A stretch of 64,000 bases of DNA from CAYMZZ01 sp047600605 (GTDB lineage Bacteria > Bacteroidota > Bacteroidia > Chitinophagales > Chitinophagaceae): contig JASGKK010000002.1 in NCBI GenBank assembly GCA_047600605.1, forward strand, positions 806,001-870,000, in the 5' to 3' direction. The position numbers and the translations under genes were made by a program. The notes below the pieces were generated by a model. That model saw only the letters and a program-made list of their open reading frames with translations. It did no database searches and was not told the origin of the DNA. Positions 33,808 to 43,200 of this stretch are shown piece by piece (position 1 is the stretch's first letter; the number at the start of each line of letters is the position of its first letter).

Positions 33808-33844
33808 TGCCACAAAGATTTTTTTTCTTAAAACCTTTGTGGCA
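33808..33844 (+). terminator. Terminator after folE
   Basis: A 10-bp stem TGCCACAAAG/CTTTGTGGCA with a 17-base T-rich loop, followed by TTTTT. Confidence 0.7.
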
Positions 33845-33870
33845 TTTTTGTCTCCTAACCACCTTTAATC

Positions 33871-34761
33871 ATGAAGCACGCCTATGTTTTTCCAGGCCAG
33901 GGATCACAGTTTCCGGGTATGGGAAAGGAACACTATCAAAACAGCGCATTTGCCAAAAAACTATTTGAACAGGCAAATGAGGTGCTGGGTTTTCGTATTT
34001 CTGAAGTCATGTTTGAAGGCTCAGAAGCCGATCTGAAAGAAACAAATGTTACGCAGCCGGCCGTTTTCCTGCACTCTATCATTGCATTTCGCAGTATTGA
34101 TGCGGCTAAGCCGGATATGGTGGCCGGTCATTCGCTGGGTGAATTTTCTGCACTGGTAGCCAATGGCACCCTCAGTTTCGAAAGTGCACTGGAACTGGTA
34201 ACACTGCGCGCCAGGGCCATGCAGAAAGCCTGTGAACTTGCGCCTTCTACTATGGCAGCCATACTGGGTCTGGCCGATGAAAAAGTAGAAGACGTCTGCG
34301 CACAGGTTCGTAATGAAACAGGTGAAGTGGTCGTAGCAGCTAATTACAACTGTCCCGGTCAGGTTGTGATCAGTGGCAGTATAAAAGGAGTGGAGATTGC
34401 CTGCGAGCAACTCAAAGCTGCCGGAGCCAAACGTGCACTGCTCCTGCCGGTAGGTGGCGCATTTCACTCGCCTTTAATGGAACCAGCCCGTGAAGAATTG
34501 CAGGCTGCCATCGAAAAAACAACATTCCACACACCTACCTGTGCCGTATATCAGAATGTAGTGGCAAAAGCCATTTTTGATAAGGAAGAAGTCAAACAGA
34601 ATCTTATTGATCAGCTTACCGGTGCCGTACGCTGGACACAAAGTGTACAGTCCATGATCAAAGACGGCGCTTCACGTTTTACCGAATGCGGACCTGGCAA
34701 AGTATTGCAGGGGTTGATAGGTAAGATTGATAAGACGGTTGAGGTGAATGGGGTGAGTTAA
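33871..34761 (+). CDS. fabD: Malonyl-CoA:ACP transacylase
   Basis: A 296-residue enzyme that loads malonyl groups on acyl carrier protein for fatty acid synthesis. Motifs: FPGQGSQFPGMGKE at the N-terminus, the nucleophile serine in AGHSLGEFSALV (about residues 88-99), the conserved arginine in LRARAMQKA, and the catalytic histidine in GGAFHSPLM. Transcribed alone; fabH lies 4 kb away on the other strand. Confidence 0.95.
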   Translation: MKHAYVFPGQGSQFPGMGKEHYQNSAFAKKLFEQANEVLGFRISEVMFEGSEADLKETNVTQPAVFLHSIIAFRSIDAAKPDMVAGHSLGEFSALVANGTLSFESALELVTLRARAMQKACELAPSTMAAILGLADEKVEDVCAQVRNETGEVVVAANYNCPGQVVISGSIKGVEIACEQLKAAGAKRALLLPVGGAFHSPLMEPAREELQAAIEKTTFHTPTCAVYQNVVAKAIFDKEEVKQNLIDQLTGAVRWTQSVQSMIKDGASRFTECGPGKVLQGLIGKIDKTVEVNGVS

Positions 34762-34779
34762 GAAAAGGTATAAAAGGAT

Positions 34780-34832
34780 AAAGGTTTAAAAGTATAAGGG
34801 TGATCGTGTCACTTTTATACTTTTAAACCTTT
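34780..34832. terminator. 24-bp stem-loop between convergent genes
   Basis: 34780-34803 pairs with 34809-34832 (two G-T pairs, loop TCGTG). The stem is AT-rich (AAAGGTTTAAAAGTATAA). Partial copies of its own sequence flank it on both sides. It probably terminates fabD and the opposing acetyltransferase gene. Confidence 0.65.
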
Positions 34833-34848
34833 TAACTTTTAAACGGCA

Positions 34849-35298
34849 CTATGCGGAGATACTGCAATTGATCCACCCCCCATCAAACGCAGCGCCGTAG
34901 CGTTTATAAAACTCAATGGCAGATGTATTCCAGTCAAGCACCTGCCAGACCATGCCGCTGAATTTCTTCTCTTTCATTTCCTCGATAAGGCGGTCAAACA
35001 GCATTTTACCCAGACCCCTGCCGCGCATGGCATCCGTCACGATCAGATCTTCGAGGTATAAACGTTGCCCCTTCCAGGTGGAATAACGGATATAATAAAG
35101 TGCAAACCCTTCTATACGACCGTCTGCTACGGCAACAAATGCCCACCATACCGGTTGCGCGCCAAATCCACTCTCTGCAAAATGCTCCAGTGATACAGTT
35201 ACTTCATCAGGCGCTTTTTCGTAAACAGCCAGCTCCTGTACGAGTTCCATTAGGCGGGGGCAATCTTCGCGTCGGGCACGTCTGATCTCGATGCTCAT
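34849..35298 (-). CDS. GNAT family N-acetyltransferase
   Basis: A 149-residue acetyltransferase. The ATG at 35298 (MSIEIRRARREDCPRL) is the family-typical start. The acetyl-CoA loop is VTDAMRGRGLGKMLFDRLI (about residues 86-104), and the C-terminal YKRYGAAFDGGW fits. The N-terminal half resembles the spermidine/spermine N-acetyltransferase (SSAT/DAMOX) group (RLMELVQELAVYEKAPDEV), so a small amine or amino acid is a reasonable guess for substrate. It starts four bases after the upstream hydrolase gene ends and is probably cotranscribed with it. Confidence 0.88.
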   Translation of the reverse strand: MSIEIRRARREDCPRLMELVQELAVYEKAPDEVTVSLEHFAESGFGAQPVWWAFVAVADGRIEGFALYYIRYSTWKGQRLYLEDLIVTDAMRGRGLGKMLFDRLIEEMKEKKFSGMVWQVLDWNTSAIEFYKRYGAAFDGGWINCSISA

Positions 35299-35302
35299 TC
35301 TT

Positions 35303-37123
35303 TTATTTTTTCTTTTTTGTAGCAGTAAAAACGCCATTGGGCTGTACGAAGTCAACGCTTACAGATTCTCCTTTGTCGTTGAGCTTAAATACTATCGAAA
35401 ATCCCTGAAGATCTTTCAGATTAAAGCGATGCTCGCCTGTTGCTTCTGTTGCATAATTTTTTTGCCCGGGCACATTTACATGCAGTACGCTGTTAAGAAC
35501 CGTTACCTGTACTGTCATGCCAGACAGTTCATATTCGCCTACATATTTTGCCAGCTCGTCTACAGTAACCTTTCGTACTGCAGGTTTATAAGCAAACTCG
35601 ATTGGCTTGAGACTGCCTTCGGCTGGGATGGAAAAGCTTTGCATTTCTCCGTTTTCGCCAAACTGGAAGGTGAAACGGAAGGTTGCATCATCTGTAGTGT
35701 CTATCTGATGTGTGTCTTTGTCATAACCAACCAGGGAAAAAACATCATAGTGATAATGACGCAACCAGGCAGAGTCATTGGGGAAGTAAGCAAAAAGGCT
35801 GTCGCCTCTGTTTATAACATTAATAGTACCATATCCGGCATTTGTATAAGAACCGGCATAGGCCGATGTGCCATGAGAAGGATGTGTGCCGGTATGATTG
35901 GCTGGTTGCGAATTATTTTTTTTCTGTTGTGCTGCTGCTTCATCACTGGCTTTTTTCCGGAGACCGTTCCAATTGATATAAGAGAGACGAAGCATGCGGT
36001 CGGCAATGATATTGCGGGCTACTGTTGGCACATCTGAAGCATTTTGGTTGCTGAGTACGACAATACCGATACTATCGCTGGGGAAGAAACAGGTGCTGGC
36101 AGAAAAACCATTGATATTTCCGCCATGCTCCACACGATAGTGCCCGCGGTAAGAGTTGAGGAACCAGCCCAGGCCATAATTGGAGAAATGAATGTCGGGA
36201 TTTTCCTTGCCAGGTACTCCGGTACCGATCACCATCTGTGCTCCCATAGCCTGATTAACATAGCCGGATGAGAGGATTTCTTTTCCCTCAAACTTACCAC
36301 CCTGTATCCAGAGCATAAGCCACTTTGCCATCTCATCCACACTGCTGTTGATACTGCCGGCAGGGCCCATGCCATTGATGTTATAGTAATCAGTGGCAGT
36401 GATAATGCTGTCTTTTTTTACAACATACCCTTTAGATGCATCTGCATCTTTTTCCATGACGTGAATGTCGGTAGTGGAGCGTTGCATACCCAGCGGCTCC
36501 AGGATCTGAGCGCGGATATTTTCTTCCCAGGTGCGTCCCCACATTTTCTCGCTCACAATACCCTGAAGCAGGAACATGAAATTGTTGTACTGCCATTTTT
36601 CACGAATACCGGCACTGGGCTCCTGGTAACGGATTCTTTTCATTAGCGAATCGTGTGAGGAAGTATTGAACAGGTACCAGGACAGATCATGCCGGGGCAT
36701 ACCGGTACGATGGGTCATCAGATCGCGTAGTGTAATGGTGTTGTCCATTTCGTTATTAAAAAAATGGAAACCCGGCAATACGTCGGTTACTTTATCGTCG
36801 AGTTTGAGACGTTCCTGTTTTTCCAGCATTCCCAGCAGCGATGAGGTGAATGCCTTGGTGCAGGAACCGATCGCGAAAAGCGTGTTGGAGGTTACCGGCA
36901 ATTTTTTTTCATAATCGCGGTAGCCAAATCCCTTGCTATAAACAATCTTGTTCTTTTCAACAATAGCCACCGCAAAACCGGCTGCATGCCAGTCTTTAAG
37001 CAATCGCGACAGGGCCGTATCCAGCCCGATCAGTCTTTTGTCAGGAGGTGGGGTTTTGGTTTTTTGTGCCTGTGTGGCAGTCGCCAGCAAAAACATGGCA
37101 AAAATGAAAAGGAGAATGCGCAT
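35303..37123 (-). CDS. Secreted serine hydrolase, class C beta-lactamase family, with DUF3471-like tail
   Basis: A 606-residue exported protein (signal peptide MRILLFIFAMFLLATATQAQ). Residues about 30-400 are the beta-lactamase/DD-peptidase-like domain: nucleophile serine and lysine in AIGSCTKAFTSSLL, the Tyr-X-Asn element in WQYNNFMFLL, and VEHGGNINGFSA in place of KTG. The last about 170 residues contain two beta-rich units typical of DUF3471-like extensions (VDELAKYVGEYELSG). Between them is an Ala/Gln/Asn/His-rich linker. Family members act on peptidoglycan peptides, D-amino acid peptides or esters; the substrate here is unknown. Confidence 0.9.
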   Translation of the reverse strand: MRILLFIFAMFLLATATQAQKTKTPPPDKRLIGLDTALSRLLKDWHAAGFAVAIVEKNKIVYSKGFGYRDYEKKLPVTSNTLFAIGSCTKAFTSSLLGMLEKQERLKLDDKVTDVLPGFHFFNNEMDNTITLRDLMTHRTGMPRHDLSWYLFNTSSHDSLMKRIRYQEPSAGIREKWQYNNFMFLLQGIVSEKMWGRTWEENIRAQILEPLGMQRSTTDIHVMEKDADASKGYVVKKDSIITATDYYNINGMGPAGSINSSVDEMAKWLMLWIQGGKFEGKEILSSGYVNQAMGAQMVIGTGVPGKENPDIHFSNYGLGWFLNSYRGHYRVEHGGNINGFSASTCFFPSDSIGIVVLSNQNASDVPTVARNIIADRMLRLSYINWNGLRKKASDEAAAQQKKNNSQPANHTGTHPSHGTSAYAGSYTNAGYGTINVINRGDSLFAYFPNDSAWLRHYHYDVFSLVGYDKDTHQIDTTDDATFRFTFQFGENGEMQSFSIPAEGSLKPIEFAYKPAVRKVTVDELAKYVGEYELSGMTVQVTVLNSVLHVNVPGQKNYATEATGEHRFNLKDLQGFSIVFKLNDKGESVSVDFVQPNGVFTATKKKK

Positions 37124-37223
37124 GATGGTAGAGGTTTAGTGGTAAGGGAAAGCTACGCCATTTCAGACAATAGCGTTCCTGTTAATAAAAAAATATATCT
37201 GTGTGAAAAGGCGGCTGCAGCAG

Positions 37224-38429
37224 TTACTGCAGGGCCTGGTCAAGATCTGCAATGATGTCCTGTACCTGTTCGATGCCCACATTCATGCGTATAAGACCAT
37301 CAGTAATACCATACTGCTCGCGCAGCTCTTTGGGTACGCCGTAATGTGTCATGGAAGCCGGGTGGGAGAGAAGTGTATCGCAAGTGCCGAGCGATACGGT
37401 GCGGATACACATTTTCAGCCTATTCATAAAATCAATTCCGCCCTGCAATCCGTCTTTAAGTTCAAAGCTAAGCATGGCTCCGGGATGGCGCATTTGTTTA
37501 AGCGCTACATAATGATCGGGGTGTTCGGGCAGGCCGGTATAGTTTACTTTGGCTACCTGTGGATGCTGTTGCATGAAGTTGGCTACCTCGAGGGCATTAT
37601 GACAATGCCGCTCCATGCGCAATTCGAGGGTTTTGATGCCATTGATCAGTAAAAAGGCATCGAATCCATTGCTGTTTCCTCCGAGCAGACGATGCACTTT
37701 GGTCATCCGGGTCTTCATAAACTCCACATCGCGGCCGAGCAGGATGCCGCCGATAGCAGTACCATGGCCATTGAGAAATTTGGTAGTGGAGTGCATTACA
37801 AAATCAACCCCATATCTGAATGGCTGCTGCAGATAAGGTGTGGCGAAGGTATTGTCGCAGGCAACAAGTATGTTGTATTTCTTTGCCAGTTTGGTGAGCT
37901 CTTCAATATCCACACATTGAATAGTGGGATTGGCGGGTGTTTCAATATAAAGCAGTCTGATGCTGCTGTCCTGTTTCAGAATTTCTTCGGCACGGTTAAG
38001 GTCACGCAGATCTGCAATGGTGGCTTCAATACCCAATGGGGGCAGTACGCGATGGATCAGTTCTTCTGTGCCGCCATAGAGCGAAAAATGGGTGAGTATG
38101 CGGTCGCCGCTTTTGAGAGTACTCAGCATGAGTGTGCTGATGGCTGCCATGCCGGAAGCATGCAGTATACCTTTTACTTCGAGGTCGAGACCCAGGGTTT
38201 CCAGTGCGGCGATCTTTTCTTCCGCTTCTGTCATGGTGGGGTTGCCCCAGCGACTATAGATAAAACCTTCTTCCTGTCCGCTGAAACGGCGCATACCCTG
38301 CTCGGCTGTATCAAATACATAAGTACTGCTGGCGTAGATAGGTACCAGGTGAGCATAGTTAGGGTCCTGGTGGTGACCACTATGTACGGCATGTGAACTG
38401 AAGCCGCTGTAAATTTTTTTTTCTGCCAT
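37224..38429 (-). CDS. Cys/Met metabolism PLP-dependent lyase (methionine gamma-lyase / cystathionine gamma-synthase type)
   Basis: A 401-residue PLP enzyme. Motifs: YSRWGNPTMTEAEEKIA (residues about 56-72), the ring-stacking region YGGTEELIHRVL, the aspartate in ACDNTFATPYLQQP, and the PLP lysine in HSTTKFLNGHG. Activity could be methionine gamma-lyase, cystathionine gamma-lyase/synthase or O-acetylhomoserine sulfhydrylase; these cannot be separated reliably by eye, although the N-terminal GFSSHAVHSGHHQDPNYAHL pattern is common in proteins annotated as methionine gamma-lyase. Single-gene unit. Confidence 0.88.
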   Translation of the reverse strand: MAEKKIYSGFSSHAVHSGHHQDPNYAHLVPIYASSTYVFDTAEQGMRRFSGQEEGFIYSRWGNPTMTEAEEKIAALETLGLDLEVKGILHASGMAAISTLMLSTLKSGDRILTHFSLYGGTEELIHRVLPPLGIEATIADLRDLNRAEEILKQDSSIRLLYIETPANPTIQCVDIEELTKLAKKYNILVACDNTFATPYLQQPFRYGVDFVMHSTTKFLNGHGTAIGGILLGRDVEFMKTRMTKVHRLLGGNSNGFDAFLLINGIKTLELRMERHCHNALEVANFMQQHPQVAKVNYTGLPEHPDHYVALKQMRHPGAMLSFELKDGLQGGIDFMNRLKMCIRTVSLGTCDTLLSHPASMTHYGVPKELREQYGITDGLIRMNVGIEQVQDIIADLDQALQ

Positions 38430-38508
38430 GACGCTTTATTGGTTTAATAGTGTGCAGGCAGGCTGCACGGGTTAGTATGCAGGACAAGGCAAGGCAACAG
38501 GTAAGCCG

Positions 38509-39507
38509 TCAGGAATTGTAGGCCCAGTTGATCAGCGTGGCACCCCAGGTAAACCCGCCGCCAAAAGCGGCCAGTACCAGGCGATCTCCCTTCTTCAACT
38601 GGCTTTCCCATTCCCACAGGCAAAGCGGAATAGTACCGGCAGTTGTGTTGCCATACTTCTGAATATTGATCATTACTTTTTCTTTGGGCAGGCCAATACG
38701 GTTGGCAGTAGCATCAATGATGCGCAGGTTGGCCTGGTGAGGTACCAGCCAGGAGATGTCATCGCCGGTAAGCTGATTGCGTTCCAGCAGTTCAGCACTT
38801 ACATCAGCCATACCCTTTACAGCAAACTTGAATACAGTCTGTCCTTCCTGGTAAACATAGTGTTCGCGATTAGCTACTGTTTCGGCAGAAGCAGGATAGG
38901 CTGAGCCACCGGCTTTCATGCGCAGAAACTGGCAACCACTGCCATCACTTTTCAGGATACTGTCCTGCACACCCAGGCCTTCTGTATTGGGTTCAAGCAA
39001 TACAGCACCGCCTCCATCCCCAAAGATGATGCAGGTAGTACGGTCGCTATAATCAATAATGGAACTCATTTTATCGGCACCCGCTACTACTACTTTTTTG
39101 TAACGGCCGCTTTCAATAAGTGCAGCGCCCTGGGTCAGTGCATAGAGAAAACCGGAGCAGGCGGCTGACACATCATAGCCCCAGGCATTTTTGGCCCCTA
39201 TCTTATCACATACAAGATTGGCAGTAGCCGGGAAAACCATATCGGGAGTAACGGTAGCTACAATCAGGCAATCGATCTCCAGAGGATCAATGCCACGCTT
39301 TTCACATAGTAGTTTAACTGCCGGGGCTACCAGTTCAGAGGTGCCTTTACCTTCGCCTTTTAGAATTCTTCGTTCTTCAATACCTGTGCGGCTACGTATC
39401 CACTCATCTGTTGTTTCTACAATTTTTTCGAGGTCAAAGTTGGTGAGACGATCTTCAGGAACATAGCCACCTACAGCAGTGATGGCGGCAGTTATTTTAC
39501 TACTCAT
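38509..39507 (-). CDS. fabH: Beta-ketoacyl-ACP synthase III
   Basis: A 332-residue enzyme that starts fatty acid chains by condensing acetyl-CoA with malonyl-ACP. Catalytic cysteine in SAACSGFLYAL (about residues 113-123), histidine in VPHQANLRI, asparagine in YGNTTAGTIPL. An in-frame GTG lies six codons upstream, but the promoter box at 39539-39546 leaves a normal 25-base leader only for the ATG at 39507, which begins MSSKITAAITAVGGYVPE as expected. Divergent from ruvA. Confidence 0.94.
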   Translation of the reverse strand: MSSKITAAITAVGGYVPEDRLTNFDLEKIVETTDEWIRSRTGIEERRILKGEGKGTSELVAPAVKLLCEKRGIDPLEIDCLIVATVTPDMVFPATANLVCDKIGAKNAWGYDVSAACSGFLYALTQGAALIESGRYKKVVVAGADKMSSIIDYSDRTTCIIFGDGGGAVLLEPNTEGLGVQDSILKSDGSGCQFLRMKAGGSAYPASAETVANREHYVYQEGQTVFKFAVKGMADVSAELLERNQLTGDDISWLVPHQANLRIIDATANRIGLPKEKVMINIQKYGNTTAGTIPLCLWEWESQLKKGDRLVLAAFGGGFTWGATLINWAYNS

Positions 39508-39538
39508 CTTAAGATTGGTTTTCACTACAAAAAGTGAG

Positions 39539-39546
39539 CAAAGGTA
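39539..39546 (-). promoter_or_regulatory. -7 box of fabH
   Basis: TACCTTTG on the minus strand, a perfect TAnnTTTG, 31 bases before the ATG at 39507. No clear TTG at the expected upstream distance. Confidence 0.5.
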
Positions 39547-39557
39547 GGGATAGTTGC

Positions 39558-39655
39558 AAGTTTTAAGTGATAAGTCATAAGTTTTAAGTTTTGAGTCCTG
39601 GTTGAGGTATTCCTTTCATACTCAAAACCTATAACTTAAAACTTATTACTCCTTT
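39558..39655. repeat. Imperfect inverted repeat containing the AAGTTTTAAGTGATAAGT element
   Basis: The left part starts with the 18-base word also found at 4796-4813 and continues CATAAGTTTTAAGTTTTGAGT. The right part (about 39619-39651) is close to its reverse complement (ACTCAAAACCTATAACTTAA). Unlike the others, this one lies between divergent genes (fabH and ruvA). Confidence 0.6.
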
Positions 39656-39671
39656 AACCTATTTTCGCGGC

Positions 39672-40253
39672 ATGATAGCCTATCTGAAAGGAAATTTTGT
39701 TTATAAAAGTCCTGCACTGGTGCTGGTTGAGGTCAATGGAGTGGGGTATGAAGTGCAGATCAGTTTACATACCTATGCACAGGTGCAGAACCAGGAAAAA
39801 GGCCTGTTGCATACGGTTCAGATCATCCGGGAAGATGCCCATATCCTGTTTGGGTTTGCTGAACCCACTGAAAAAGAAATGTTTCAGCAATTGCTAAGCG
39901 TTTCGGGTATCGGAGCTTCCACGGCCAGGGTCATGCTTTCTTATATGAAACCCGATGAACTGGCCCGGGCTATCGTGCAGGGCGATGTACGCAGCCTGGA
40001 GGCGATAAAAGGTATTGGTAAAAAAAGCGCAGAAAGAATTGTTCTCGAACTCAGGGATAAATTAGCAAAACATGGCCCGGAGGCAAATATTGCACCTATG
40101 AAAAACAATACATTGCAACAAGATGCGTTAAATGCTCTGACAGCACTTGGGATTAACCGGACAGCGGCAGAACAGGCCCTCAAAAAGGCCCTGGCAGCCG
40201 ATCCCGGACTCCCGGTGGAAGAGTTGATCAAGAGAGCACTCCGTATCCTCTGA
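39672..40253 (+). CDS. ruvA: Holliday junction branch migration protein RuvA
   Basis: A 193-residue protein of normal family length. The N-terminal OB fold (MIAYLKGNFVYKSPALVLVE, about residues 1-65) is followed by two helix-hairpin-helix motifs (LLSVSGIGASTARVML and LEAIKGIGKKSAERIVLEL) and the C-terminal RuvB-contacting domain (QDALNALTALGINRTAAEQA). It binds four-way DNA junctions and loads RuvB. The possible -7 box TATTTTCG (39660-39667) almost touches the ATG. sprA follows after 40 bases. Confidence 0.95.
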   Translation: MIAYLKGNFVYKSPALVLVEVNGVGYEVQISLHTYAQVQNQEKGLLHTVQIIREDAHILFGFAEPTEKEMFQQLLSVSGIGASTARVMLSYMKPDELARAIVQGDVRSLEAIKGIGKKSAERIVLELRDKLAKHGPEANIAPMKNNTLQQDALNALTALGINRTAAEQALKKALAADPGLPVEELIKRALRIL

Positions 40254-40293
40254 TTGCCATTTATTTCTGGAACTAATTGATCCTGAGAACATT

Positions 40294-43200
40294 TTGAATT
40301 GCACGACTGCTCATATCTCCCGTTTGGCGGTAGTTATCGTCCTTTTATGCATTGCCGGGACCGGTAACGCCCGTAATTACAGGGATACTATTTTTAGGGG
40401 GAATCACGTAGACACCATCCCAGCCGATACTCTGCGTTATCCCATCCGGGATCGTTATGGTGATCCCTATAGCCAGCCCAATCGTAACACATTTGACCTG
40501 AAGGATACCGCATTTATTAAAAGAAATGTGGAATATGATCCTGTAACCGGTGAATATTATATTACCGAAAAGATCGGCAATAAATATTACCGCACCCCCG
40601 TATCATTCAGACGCGATGAATTTATACGGATGCAGGGGCAGAAAGATGAGGCAGAATATTTCCGTAAACGGTCGGCCCTGCTCACGGACATGAACCGCCG
40701 CCTTTTTAAACCCCAGTTCAAAACCAGCAACAGCTGGTTTAACCGCATTGTAGGCGTAGGTAAGGTAGACATCCGTCCATCTGGTTTTGTGGACCTCTCG
40801 GCCGGTTACCAGGGACAAAATATCAAGAACCCTACGTTGCCTGAACGTGCACGCCGGTTTGGTGGTCTTGATTTTAACATGAACTCACAGCTGCAGGTAG
40901 ATGCCAGCATTGGTGATAAACTGCGGCTTCCTATTAATTATAATACCCAGGCCAATTTTGAGTTTGAAAATCAGCTCAACCTCAATTACGTGGGTAAAGA
41001 CGATGAGATCGTCAAACAATTCCAACTGGGTAATGTCAACTTTACCACCAAGAGCACTTACATACCGAGCGCCCAGTCGCTGTTTGGTGTAAAAACGCAA
41101 TTGCAGTTTGGTAAACTCTTCGTGACCGGTGTGCTGGCCAATCAGCGGGCACAGCGTCAGAACCTGGGATTGCAGGGTGGCACGGCTTCACAGAATTTTT
41201 CTCTGAAAGCCGATGAGTATGAGGAAAACCGGCACTTCCTGATGGCGCAGTATTTCCGCAACCGGTATAACCAGGCCATGAGCCAGTTGCCTGTCGTGAA
41301 CTCAACCATCCAGATATTGCGTGTAGAAGCGTGGGTGACTAACCGTACCGGCGCAACTACTGATACCCGCGATGTGGTAGGGTTGATGGACCTGGGCGAA
41401 GGTGCCCCGTTTGGACCATGGGGAGGTAACCCCAATGCTTTGCCCGACAACAGAGCCAATAATCTGTATAATTTACTGACCGGCCCCGGCGGTACCCGCA
41501 ACTCGAGTTCCATTCAGTCGTTTCTGACCAGTAATGGCTTGACACCCGTGCAGGACTTTGAAAAAACTTTTGCCCGCAAACTGCTGCCAACCGATTTTTA
41601 TTTCAATCCGCAGATAGGTTTTATTTCACTCAACCAGCCATTGCAACCCGATGAAGTGCTGGGTATCGCTTTTCAGTATACCTACAATGGCCGTGTCTAT
41701 CAGGTGGGTGAATTTTCGCAGGATGTACCACCAGATACGTCCGGTGCCACGCAACGGGTACTTTTCCTGAAGTTGCTGAAAGCAACATCGCAGCGTACCT
41801 ATCTCCCTATCTGGGATCTGATGATGAAAAACGTGTACTCGGTAGGCTATGGCCAGCTGGATCGTACCGATTTTCAACTCGATGTATTGTATGAAGAACC
41901 CAGCCTCGGCGAAAAACGTTATCTGCCTCCTACAGATGTACTGCCCCAGTATGAAGGACAACCGATCATTTCATTGCTGAACCTCGACCGCTTAAATAAT
42001 CAGAATGACCCGCAACCGGATGGTAAGTTCGACTTTGTGGAAGGGTATACCGTGATCTCGAGTATGAGTCGTATCATCTTTCCGGTGCTGGAACCCTTTG
42101 GGCGGGATCTGGAATATATCTATCCCTCCGCGGTGGAACGACAGAAATACCTGTATTACCCACTATATGATACCATTAAGGCCATAGCACAAACCTATGC
42201 CAACCTGAACCGGTTTAAGCTGAAAGGAAAATCGCGCAGCAGTTCGACTGGTGGTGGCCGGTATCAACTGGGCTTTAATGTACCCAAAGAATCTGTGACC
42301 GTTACAGCCGGAGGCCAGACCCTCTTGCCGGATATTGACTATATCATTGAAGCAGGTGAAATACAGATCATCAATCAGTCTATTCTCAGCTCTGGTGTAC
42401 CCGTAAACGTGAGTTATGAAAACCAGGAAGCGTTTGGTATACAACAGCGAAACTTTATGGGATTGCGGCTGGATTATATTGCCAGTAAAAAATTAACCCT
42501 TGGTGGTACGATTGCGCGCCTGGGTGAACGTCCATTCTTTATCAAACAGCAATATGGAGAAGATCCTGTGCGCAATACCATGTATGGACTGGATATGGAT
42601 TACCGGAGCGACTGGCCACGTCTTACCAAATGGCTGGATAAACTTCCGTTCTACAATACCAAGGCCATGTCATCGATCACGGCTTATGCCGAGGCGGCCG
42701 TATTGCAACCCGGCCACGCACCCCAGATCGGCCGTGGATCCAGTGGTCTTTCTTATATAGATGACTTTGAAGGTACCCGCTCCGCAATTGATCTCCGCTT
42801 TCCGCTGATCAACTGGACACTGGCTTCTGTACCCCAGCGTTTCCCCGAAGCCACACTCAATAATGATCTGGCCAGTGGTTACAACCGTGCCAAACTGGCC
42901 TGGTATAATATCGAACCGGTACTTCAGGAAAAAAGCAATACCAATAACCCGCTTCGCGGAAATATAGCAGAGCTTTCCAAACCTGAAACAAGACAGGTAT
43001 TGCAGCGTGAAATATTCCCGCAACGTACTACTGACTTTGGCCAGGGGCTGCTCACTACATTTGATATGGCGTTTTATCCACGCGATAAAGGCCCCTACAA
43101 CTTTGAAAACCGCACCGGCCGCATTGATGGCAATGGCAACCTGGTTGATCGTCGTCGCGCCTGGGGTGGTATCATGCGTAACATTGATCAGATCGACTTT

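Noticed and set aside
35291..36037. 248-codon plus-strand frame opposite the beta-lactamase-like gene
   Set aside because: Antisense to a well conserved protein; composition is that of a shadow frame.
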